Positions 16,001 to 28,000 of a stretch of DNA of 48,943 bases are shown in pieces. Location: positions 1-48,943 of the forward strand of contig JBBINV010000026.1 in NCBI GenBank assembly GCA_037443705.1, given 5' to 3'. Within the stretch, counting starts at the first letter, position 1, and each line of letters opens with the position of its first letter. The stretch comes from 2-02-FULL-66-14 sp037443705 (GTDB lineage Bacteria > Pseudomonadota > Gammaproteobacteria > Burkholderiales > SG8-39). The translations under genes and the position numbers were made by a program. Below the pieces are notes generated by a model. The model saw nothing but the letters and a program-made list of their open reading frames with translations, had not been told where the DNA came from and did no database searches.

Positions 16001-19000
16001 TGTCGATTGCGGGCGACGTGGGCACGACCTCGGACGCGAACACGATCGAGGTCCGGCCGTTCAGCGCGTCGCGCACGATCGATCTCGGCGGCGCGGATAG
16101 CGCGACCACGCTCGGTCTGTCGGCTGGCGAGCTCGATCTGCTGAAGACGACCGGTGCCGGGCTCGTCCGGATCGGTGGCGCCGCATTCAGCGGCGATATT
16201 TCCGTGACCGCGGCGATCGCGCCCGCCAATACCTCGACGCTGTCTCTCTGGACGACGGCGGGCACGATCTCGCAAGGCGCGGGCGACACGATCACGGAGA
16301 CCAATCTCGCGCTGAGGTCGGGTGGCGCCGTGACGCTTACCGAAAGCAACGCTGTCGTCAACCTGGCCGCGGATGTTTCCGGATCGGGCAACGCGCTTTC
16401 GTTCACCGACTCCGACGGGCTCAATGTCGGTGCCTCGATCGACGGACTCTCGGGAATCGCGACGACTAACGGAGCGGTGACGTTGGTCGCGAACGGCGCC
16501 ATCTCCGACAGCGCCGGCGCGACGATCGTCACGGGCAGCGGCAAGCTCACCACGAACTCGGCCGGCGGAACGGTTCTCGACGCGGGTCACCAGGTCGGGC
16601 AGTTCCAAGCGACGAACTCGGGCAGCGGTGACGTTCAGCTCGTCAACACGGCGGCGACGCTCGACGTGCAGGGCGTGAGCCAGGCGGGCACCGGGGCGAT
16701 CAACCTTTCGAACACCGGAAACCTCAGCACTTCCGGGGCGGTGACCACCACCGGCAGTGGCGCGATCACGCTATCGGCGACGGATGCCCTGACGCTCGGC
16801 GCAGCGCTCGGCAGCGGTACGGCAGGAGACGTCACGCTCAACGCGAACACGGCCGGGGCTGATGCTGCGGGTTTCACGCAGAGCGGGGGCAGCAGCATCA
16901 CGACGGGCAGCACGGGCGCCGGCGCGGTGGCGATCAACGTGAACAGCGCCGCGAACGGAACGGGTGGCGCGGCGTTGCGTGACGTTACGACTGGCGCCGG
17001 CGGCACGATCACGGTGACCACGGGGGCGGGCGGCGGCACGGGCGGCGGTTCGATCACACAGACGGCGGGCACGCTGCTCAGCACCGGGGCGACCGGCACG
17101 GTGAGCCTTGCGACCGGCGCCTCCACCTCCGGCATCGGCGCGAGCGGTGCCCCTGTCCTTACGACGACCGGGACGCTCACGGCGACAACCGGGAGCGGCG
17201 GGTTATTCGTCACGGAGACCGATGCCGTAGTGCTCGGACCGATCACCTCGGCCGGCAGCGCCGCGATCAGCGCGGGCGGCTCGATCACCACGGCCGGGGT
17301 TATCGCGTTGAACGGGGGATCGAGCACGATCACCGCGACGGGCGGAGGCGATCTCACGATATCCCACGACATCAGCCGCGCGACCGGCTCGGACGGAACG
17401 CTCGTGCTGCGCGCGCACGGCAGCGTGATCCTGAACGACGGGGTCGACATCGCGCAGGCGGCCGGCAACACGCTCGATGTCACGCTGAACTCGGACTTCG
17501 ACGGCACCGGCGCAGGCCGCATCGTGGTCGGTGGCGGCACAACCGCAGCGACGATCACGACCCAAGGCGGAAACATCGTGCTGGGCGGAGGAAACGTCGA
17601 TCCGGAGCTGAACCCCGCGATCGGCACCGGCGCGGCGGCGGCGGCGAGCGGCGTCTACCTGAACAAGGCGACGCTCGCCGCGGGCGGAGGAAACGTCTCG
17701 ATCCGCGGGCAGGGCAACACCGATGCGGGCGGGCTCAACAACGGCGTCACCATGCTCGGCGGCTCGAGCATCACGACGAGCGGAACGGGCGCGATCTTCA
17801 TCAAAGGCACGGGCGGCGCGGCGGGGAACTCGAACAATGGCGTCAATCTCAGCGGCACGATCCAGACCGCGGATGGCGGCATCACGATCGAGGGTACGGG
17901 CGGTTCCGCCCTGGCAGGCAATCATGGCTTTGTCATCGAAAACGGTGGTGTCGTCAAATCCATCGGCAGCGGCAACATCCTGATCACCGGAACCGCGGGC
18001 GCCGGCGGCAGCGCGATCATAGGCATCGGCCCCGCCACGAACACCATCGGCAGCGGCACGATGACAGGCACGATCACGCTGGACGCGAACGCCGGTGCGG
18101 TCGATCTCTCGCTGGCCGATGTCGTCACCGCCAGCAGCAGTGGGTCGGCGGCGGTCGTCAAGGACGCCGGGTCCGTCACGCTCGGCAATGTCACTGCTAC
18201 GAACGGAACGCTCGTCCTGGGCGACAACCTGGTGACGCCGAACATCGCGGGCGCAGTGACGCAGGCGGCAAGCACGGTACTCGACGTCGGTACGGTCACG
18301 GCGAGCACGTCGGACGCGATCACGCTCGATCAGGCGAATACGATCGCGAATCTCGGGACCATCCGGCGCGGCGGCGCGCTGACGGTCAACGACACGACCG
18401 GCGGGCTCACGCTCACGGGCGGCATCACCACCGGCACGACGACCAACGCGGTGTCGATCACGACGGATGGCGGCGCGCTTGCAATCGGGGCGAACGGCAT
18501 CACGGGCAACCAGATCTCGCTGCAAGGCGTCGGCGTGACGCAGGCGGCGGGCTCCACGCTCGACGCGGGCGCGGGAACGATCAGCGTGATCGGCGGCAAC
18601 GGCGCGGTGAGCCTGCTTGGCACGCTCGCGACGACGAACGACACGGCCGCCGCGGTCTCGATCCAGAACAGCGGCGCCTTCGACGTTACCGTGGGGCAGA
18701 TCAATACCGGGACCTCTACCGCAGGCCAGATCACGGTCACGGCCGGTCGGGACATCCTGGACGATGGCTCGGACGCTACCGCGCTGAAGGCAAAGGCGCT
18801 GTCGCTCCTCGCGGGGCGGCACGTCGGCGCGGCGACGGGCGCGGGCGCCATTCCGGCGGATTTCCTCGATATCGACGCCTCGAGCGCGCCGACGATCGGC
18901 TTGACGATCGCGGTGGGCGGCAATCTCTATCTCAATTTCGTCAACGCGACGGCGCCGGTCGCTTCGAGCGGCATCACGTTTCTTCCGGCGGGGCTTGCCA

Positions 19001-22000
19001 ACATCGGGATCGGCGTTACCGGCCAGGCGTTCAACTTCGACGACGAAACCTTCGGCAGCGCGCTGAACAGCTACAACCTGAGCGTCTACGGCACGAGCAT
19101 CGCGCTCAATTCGGATGTCGTGAGCGGTGCCTACGAGATCCGGACGAGCGGCACGGTCAGCCTCACGGCGACCACCGGCGCGATCACGGATAGCGGCGAC
19201 ACGAACACCGCGCTCGACATCACGGCGGGCTCGCTCACGCTGAGCGCCAAGACCGGAATCGGCTCCGCGAATCAGATCGAAACCGATACCGCTACCCTCA
19301 CGGCGTCGAACACCGGCGCGAGCGGCAACGTATCGATTTCGAACGCGCAGTCGCTCAACCTCGGCGGCGGAAGCTCGGTGACCAACTCCGCGAGCGGAGG
19401 CGGGATCACGCTCGCAGTCACTGGCGCCACGAACGATCTCACGATCAGCAGCACGGTTTCCGGCACCGGCAACGCGGCAATCGACCTCTCCGCGGGCCAG
19501 GACATCGTCTTTGCGCAGGCGGCAACGGGCGTGACGACCGGCGCGGCAACGGTCACGCTCAGCGCCGGTCGCGACATCGTGGGCTCCGGGGCCGGTCCCG
19601 ACGTCGTATCCACGGGCGCCACGAGCCTCGTGGCGACGGCGGCGGGAGAAATCGGCAAGACAAAAGCACTCGCGACCGACACCACCGGAACGCTGAGCCT
19701 GACGAGCGATGCCGCGGGCGCGGCGGGGAATATTGCCGTCGTCGAAGCGAATGCGCTCGCGCTCAGCCGGGTGACGCTCGCAGGCACGGGCACGGGAACC
19801 GGACGCACCGTGAGCCTCACGTCAACCGCCGGACCGATCACCGTCGATGCGAATCGCGGCGATGCTGGGGACAACCTGTCGCTGGCCGCTTCGGCGCAGA
19901 ACATCCTGCGATCGGGCAACTTCACACTGACTGCCAACGCCCTGACGCTGGACGCGCAGACCGGCATCGGCAGCGCCGCGACACCGATTCAGTCGGCGGC
20001 GGCCACGATCTCGGCGAACAACGCCGTGAGCGGCGACGTGGCGCTCACCAATGCGGGCAGCGTCACGGTGAGCGGAAGCAATGCCGGCGGCGGCGTGTTC
20101 AACGCGACCCTCACGGGGCCGGGCGACACGCTCACGATCGGTGCCGGCGGGATCGACGCGAACACGGGCGACGTAACGCTGCGCGCCGACGCGCTCAACA
20201 TCACGGCACCGGTGACCGTGGCCGGAAACAACGTGACGCTGCGGCCCAACGACACTTCCGCGATTATCGGCGTGGAAGACCTGGCGCGGACGTTCAACGT
20301 CACCAACGCGATGCTCGATCAAGTGACGGCGGCGGGGACGATCACGATCGGCGGCGCCGGACATACCGGAAACATCAGCGCGGCCGGCAATGCGTCGATC
20401 GCGCAGGGGACGAAAGACCTCGCGCTCGTGACTACGGGCGCCGGCGCGATCGCGCTCACGGGCGCAAGCGGCAACGACGTCACGGCGAACGATCTGACGC
20501 TTTCGGCGGGCTCGGGCGGCATTACGAGCGCGGGCACGATGCGACTGAACGCAAACGGCGTGCTTACGCTCACGAGCGCCGGGGGCATCGGCGCCAGCGG
20601 CCTGAACAATGCAATCGAGATCGGCACGGCGACGGGCGGAATCTCGGCGACCAACACCAGCGCGGGCGACATCTACCTCGCGACTGACGGCGACATCACG
20701 CTGGGCGGCGCGACCACCAGCATCGACAACCAGGTGAGCGGCGGCACGATCAGCGTCGCTTCCGGCGGCAACATCTCGATCGCGGGCGACGTGACGGTGA
20801 GTGGCGGAGGCGCCTCGACGGTAAGCCTCTCAGCCAATGGCACGATCCTCAACTCGGGCGCCGGCGGAACCATTGGAGCGGCTACCGTTTCGCTCGGAAG
20901 CGCGGCCACGACTGACATCGGCGAAACCGGGGGCAACGGTCCTCTTCAGACCGCGGCGGGAACGCTGAACATCACGCAGGGCGGCGGCCCTGGAGAGGTG
21001 AACATCTCGAATACCTTCGTCGGAACCGCGAACGTCGCCACCCTGACCGTGGACGCGGCGAACGACGCGTCGGTGACGATTGTTTCGTCCGACAGCCTTT
21101 CGGTGCCGGGTCTCACCGGCTCGGGCGCACAGACCTACGAAGCGACGGCCGGAGCTCTGACGGTTGGCGGCGCGCTGTCCGTGGACGCGGGCGGCATCAG
21201 CCTGACCGGCGGTACCGGCATTTCGCTGAGCAACGGCCTCACGACGGCCGGCGGCAGCATCCTCGTCAATAGCAGCGCGACGGTGAGCGGCGGCGGAACG
21301 GTCCAGTTCGACGCCGGTGCCGGGAGCATCCAGACGGCGAACCTGACGATAGGGGATGGCACGACGCTGGTGCTGACGACGACGGGGGCGGGCACGGTCG
21401 ATACGGGCGCGATCTCGGGCACGAGCGGGGGCACGGCGGCGAGCTCGCACCTGACGATCGATGCGGGCGGGGCGGTGACGGTGGCTGGCAGCGTGGGCAC
21501 GGACTTCGGCACGCTGACGGTGGCGAACAGCGCCGGGGCGGACTTCCAGAGCACCGTGAGCGTGAACGCGCTGGCGATCCAGGATACGGCGGCCGGCCAG
21601 ACGGTGCAGTTCGGCGGCAACCTCACGGTGGGCGCGGGCGGCATGACGGTGGCGGGCACGGCGAACAATTACAACGTGTCGCTGCTGGGGGCTGCGAACA
21701 CGGTGGGCGGGGCGGCGGTTGCGTTCCAGAACACGGGCGATGTGACGCTGGTGGCGGGGGGCGGGGTGAGCACGTTCACCAACGGGGTGTCGACCGACAC
21801 CGGGCCCGCGAACACGAACGTGGGGGGCACGGTGCGCACCAACGGCGCGGCGCTCGCGCTGGGGGACACGGCGCTGACGGCCAATTCCACGCTCGATGCG
21901 ACCAACAACGGCGGCGTGGGCACCGGCGGGGATGTGAGCGTGGGGGTGCTGAGCGGGGCGTTCTCGCTCACGGCGAACGCGGGCACGCAGGGCAGCTTCA

Positions 22001-25000
22001 CGCTGGGGCAGGCGACCGCGGGGCTGGTGAACCTGCAGGCGGCGGGCGATCAGATGACGCTGGGGCAGATCAGCGCCTCGGGTGACGTGCTGCTGGTGAA
22101 CCACCACGCGAGCGCGGCGATCGACCTGACCAACGACATCAGCGCCACCAACGTGACGCTGAACTCCGCGGGCGGCGGAGGCTTCAGCGAGTCGACGGGC
22201 ACGATCGCGGCCACGGGGCTGAAGGTGCGGGGCTCGGGCACGTTCGTGCTCGATCAGGGCAACGCCATCGTGACGCTCGCGGGCAACGTGAGCGGCGGCT
22301 CGAGCGTGCTCAGCTACACCGATGCCGACGGCTTTGCGATCGGCAGCCTCAGCACGGTGGAGACGCTGGGCGGCACGGCCAACAACGTCAACGGCCTGAC
22401 GGTGGGCACGGCGAGCACGGGGCGCGTGACGCTCACCAACGGGGCGACCACGCCCACGCAGGTGACGCAGTCGCAGCCGATCACCACGGGCAGCCTCCAG
22501 CTGCTGGGCAGCGGCGGCTACGACCTCTCGAACGCCGGCAACGCCGTCGCGACGCTCGCGGCGAATCTCGCGGGCGGCGATCTGACCTTCGTGCGCGCCG
22601 CGGGCGCAGCGCTCACGGTGGGCAGCGTCGATGGCACGGCGACCGGCGGGGTGCTCACCAACGGCATCACCACCACGGCGGGCAACGTGACGCTGACGGC
22701 CGCCACCGGGATCAACCTCGCGCAGGACATCGCGACCAGCGGCGGCGACATCACGCTCAACAGCAACGCCACGGCAAGCGGCGCGACCCGAAACCTCGAT
22801 GCCGGTGCCGGGAGCATCCAGACGGCGAACCTGACGATAGGGGATGGCACGACGCTGGTGCTGACGACGACGGGGGCGGGCACGGTCGATACGGGCGCGA
22901 TCTCGGGCACGAGCGGGGGCACGGCGGCGAGCTCGCACCTGACGATCGATGCGGGCGGGGCGGTGACGGTGGCTGGCAGCGTGGGCACGGACTTCGGCAC
23001 GCTGACGGTGGCGAACAGCGCCGGGGCGGACTTCCAGAGCACCGTGAGCGTGAACGCGCTGGCGATCCAGGATACGGCGGCCGGCCAGACGGTGCAGTTC
23101 GGCGGCAACCTCACGGTGGGCGCGGGCGGCATGACGGTGGCGGGCACGGCGAACAATTACAACGTGTCGCTGCTGGGGGCTGCGAACACGGTGGGCGGGG
23201 CGGCGGTTGCGTTCCAGAACACGGGCGATGTGACGCTGGTGGCGGGGGGCGGGGTGAGCACGTTCACCAACGGGGTGTCGACCGACACCGGGCCCGCGAA
23301 CACGAACGTGGGGGGCACGGTGCGCACCAACGGCGCGGCGCTCGCGCTGGGGGACACGGCGCTGACGGCCAATTCCACGCTCGATGCGACCAACAACGGC
23401 GGCGTGGGCACCGGCGGGGATGTGAGCGTGGGGGTGCTGAGCGGGGCGTTCTCGCTCACGGCGAACGCGGGCACGCAGGGCAGCTTCACGCTGGGGCAGG
23501 CGACCGCGGGGCTGGTGAACCTGCAGGCGGCGGGCGATCAGATGACGCTGGGGCAGATCAGCGCCTCGGGTGACGTGCTGCTGGTGAACCACCACGCGAG
23601 CGCGGCGATCGACCTGACCAACGACATCAGCGCCACCAACGTGACGCTGAACTCCGCGGGCGGCGGAGGCTTCAGCGAGTCGACGGGCACGATCGCGGCC
23701 ACGGGGCTGAAGGTGCGGGGCTCGGGCACGTTCGTGCTCGATCAGGGCAACGCCATCGTGACGCTCGCGGGCAACGTGAGCGGCGGCTCGAGCGTGCTCA
23801 GCTACACCGATGCCGACGGCTTTGCGATCGGCAGCCTCAGCACGGTGGAGACGCTGGGCGGCACGGCCAACAACGTCAACGGCCTGACGGTGGGCACGGC
23901 GAGCACGGGGCGCGTGACGCTCACCAACGGGGCGACCACGCCCACGCAGGTGACGCAGTCGCAGCCGATCACCACGGGCAGCCTCCAGCTGCTGGGCAGC
24001 GGCGGCTACGACCTCTCGAACGCCGGCAACGCCGTCGCGACGCTCGCGGCGAACATGAATGGCGTATTGATTTACGCGGATTCCGATGCGCTGACTGTCG
24101 GTTCGGTGAATGGAACGAACGGGATCACCACCGCAGACAACGACGTGGTGCTCTCGACGGGTGCGCTGACGCTGTCGCAGGACGTGAACGCGGGGGCGGG
24201 GGATGTGCGGCTGGTGAGCTCGGGCACGATCACGCAGACGGGCGGGGCGGTGACGGCTGCGAACCTGGGGATGCGCGCCGCGGGCACGATCGATGTGAAC
24301 AGCGCGACCAACAACGTCGCGACGCTCGCGGCGACGACCTCGGCGGGCACGATCACGTATCAGGACGCGGACGCGCTCACGGTGGGTACGGTGACGGCGC
24401 TGGGAGCGTTCACGCCGGCGGTTACGGGAGTGAGCACGACCGGCACGGGCACCGACATCACGCTGACGACGGGCGATTTGCTCACGATCGGCAGCGGCGC
24501 GGGGCAGGACATCGTGGCGGCGAACGCGGGGACCGTGGACCTGAACGCCATCGCGGGCGGGGTGACGGAGGCCACCGGGTCGATCGTTTCGGCGGGCAGC
24601 CTGCGGCTGCAGGGCACCGGAACGTTTACGCTCACCGAGGCGAACGCCGTCACGACGCTCGCGGCCAACGTGACGGGGACGTTGAGCTACACGGATACCA
24701 ACACGCTCACGATCGGCAGCGTGAACGGCACCGATGGCATCAACACGAACGGCAACGATCTCACGGTTCTCACGGGCGGCCTCTTGACCCTCGGCACGGG
24801 CGCGGGGCAGGGCATCACGGCGACTGGCGCGACGGTCGACCTCAACGCCGCCGGCCTGACCGAGAACACGGGCTCGATCATCGCGGCGGGAAGCCTGCGG
24901 CTGCGCGGCACGGGCACGTTCCTGCTGGAGCAGGCGAACGACGTCGACACGATCGCCGCCGCGGTCGACGGGGTGCTGCGTTACACCGATGCGAACGTGC

Positions 25001-28000
25001 TGACGGTGGGCTCGGTGCTGGGGACCGATGCCACCACGACAAACGGCATCAACACCACGGGCGACGACCTGGTGCTGAGCTCGGGGAGTCTGGATCTCAA
25101 CCAGGACGTGACGGCCTCCGGAGCGACGGTGCGCATCATCTCGAGCGGCACGATCACGCAGACCGGCGGGGCGATTACGGCGAATGCGCTGGGCATGCGT
25201 GCGGCGGGCACGATCGATGTGAACAGCGCGACCAACAACGCCGGGACGCTGGCGGCGACGACCTCGGCGGGCACGATCACCTACCAGGACGCCGATGTGC
25301 TGACGGTGGGCACGGTGTCGGCCTCGGGGGCGTTTACGGCCACCACGGGGGTGAGCACGACTGGCACGGGCACCGACATCACGCTGACCACGGGCAATAC
25401 GATCACCGTGTCGCAACCGATCAGCGCGCTGGGGCGTGTGACGCTCGATACGACACTGGGCGGGGTGAGTGCGACGGGGGCGGCTTCGCAGGTGACGGCC
25501 AACGAGCTGCTCTTGCTTGGCACGGGCACGTACACGTTCACGCCCTCGGCGGGCACGAACGCGGTCGGCACGCTCGCGGCCGATGTGACGGGCGATGTGA
25601 GCTTCACGCAGACGGGCGCGCTCGAAGTGGGCGCGGTCGGTACGACCAACGGCGTGACGACGGCGAACAACGACGTGGTGCTCTCGACGGGTGCGCTGAC
25701 GCTGTCGCAGGACGTGAACGCGGGGGCGGGGGATGTGCGGCTGGTGAGCTCGGGCACGATCACGCAGACGGGCGGGGCGGTGACGGCTGCGAACCTGGGG
25801 ATGCGCGCCGCGGGCACGATCGATGTGAACAGCGCGACCAACAACGTCGCGACGCTCGCGGCGACGACCTCGGCGGGCACGATCACGTATCAGGACGCGG
25901 ACGCGCTCACGGTGGGTACGGTGACGGCGCTGGGAGCGTTCACGCCGGCGGTTACGGGAGTGAGCACGACCGGCACGGGCACCGACATCACGCTGACGAC
26001 GGGCGATTTGCTCACGATCGGCAGCGGCGCGGGGCAGGACATCGTGGCGGCGAACGCGGGGACCGTGGACCTGAACGCCATCGCGGGCGGGGTGACGGAG
26101 GCCACCGGGTCGATCGTTTCGGCGGGCAGCCTGCGGCTGCAGGGCACCGGAACGTTTACGCTCACCGAGGCGAACGCCGTCACGACGCTCGCGGCCAACG
26201 TGACGGGGACGTTGAGCTACACGGATACCAACACGCTCACGATCGGCAGCGTGAACGGCACCGATGGCATCAACACGAACGGCAACGATCTCACGGTTCT
26301 CACGGGCGGCCTCTTGACCCTCGGCACGGGCGCGGGGCAGGGCATCACGGCGACTGGCGCGACGGTCGACCTCAACGCCGCCGGCCTGACCGAGAACACG
26401 GGCTCGATCATCGCGGCGGGAAGCCTGCGGCTGCGCGGCACGGGCACGTTCCTGCTGGAGCAGGCAAACGACGTCGACACGATCGCAGCCGCGGTCACGG
26501 GGTCGCTCAGCTTCACCGACGCCGACGACCTTTCCGTCGGCACGGTGACTACCGCCGGTATCACGACCACGACCGGAAGCCTCACGCTGACGACCGGCGA
26601 TACGCTCGACATCAACAATACGATCGTCACCACGGGCGGCGGGACGGTCACGCTCACCAACGGCAACACGCTCGGCATCGCAGCGACCGGGACCATCAAC
26701 GCCGACGGCGCGGTGCTCCAGAACGGCGCGGGCGACGTTCTCACCGCGGGCAACATCACAACCACGAACGACAACGTGACGTTCTCGAGCGCGGTCACGC
26801 TGACCGGCCCCGTGACGATCAACGCGGGCAGCGGGGGCATCTTCTTCGACAACACGCTCGACGGCGGACAGGCCCTGGTCCTCAACTCCACGGGGACGAC
26901 CCGCTTCGCGATGGCGGTCGGCGGCGGCACGCCGCTCGCCTCGCTCACCACGAACGCGCTCGGAACGACGCAGGTCAACGGCGGCCTGGTGCAGACCTCC
27001 GGAAACCAGACCTACAACGACCCCGTGACGCTCGGGGCCGACGCATCGCTCGCCGCCGGCGGAAACATCAACATCAACGCCGGCATCGCGGGTGCGACGC
27101 GCACGCTTGCGCTCGACACCGGCGGCGCGGGCGACGTAAACGCGACGACCGCCAACGTAAGCACGCTCAACCTGCAGAACATCGGCGGCACCGCGTTCTT
27201 CACCGACACGGTGACGGTGGGAACCCTGAACGTCCCGGCCTCCGTGAACAACGTCAGCATGACGGGCACCGGAAACACGGTTGCGAATGCGGTCGACTTC
27301 CAGAACAGCGGCGACCTGACGCTCGGCCGCGCGGGCGGAACCCAGACTTTCAACGGCGGCCTGACGACGAGCGCAGGCGGTACGGTAACGCTCCTCGGCA
27401 CCGTTGCCACGAGCAACGATGCGATCCTGTTCAACGGCCCCGTCAGCCTCGGGGCCGCCACGACCGTCACCACGGGCGCGGGCGGAACGGCGGACGTGAC
27501 CTTTGCGTCCACGCTCGACGGCACGCAGGCGCTCGCAGTGAATACCGGCGGCACGACGACGTTCGGCGGCGCCGTAGGCGGCACGACGCCGCTCGCCAGC
27601 CTCTCCACCGACGCCGCCGGCACCACGGCGGTCGACGGCGGCCTGGTGCGGACGAATAACGGCAGCGTCTCGTTCGCCGATCCCGTGACGCTCGGATCGG
27701 GCGGCGCGACGGTGTTCGATTCGGGCACCTCCGGGACGAACGCGATTGCTTTCGGATCGACCCTGACCGGGGACGGCAACGCGGTGACCTTCCTCGCCGG
27801 CGCGACGGGCGACCTGACGGTCACGGGCGCGCTCACGGGGGTGAGCGACCTCGACGTCACCGCGCGCGACGTCTCGATCGTGAACGCGGGCAACGCGATC
27901 ACCGGGACGGCGAGCTTCGCGTCGGCGCGCAACGTGAATTATCTCGAGTCGGACGCGATCAGCCTGGGAACGTCCACCCTGACCGGAAGCGCGGTCGTTC

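Noticed and set aside
21313..26496. Long direct repeats considered as an insertion sequence, transposon or CRISPR-like array
   Set aside because: They are in-frame coding modules of one protein, without terminal inverted repeats, transposase, target duplications or short regular spacers.
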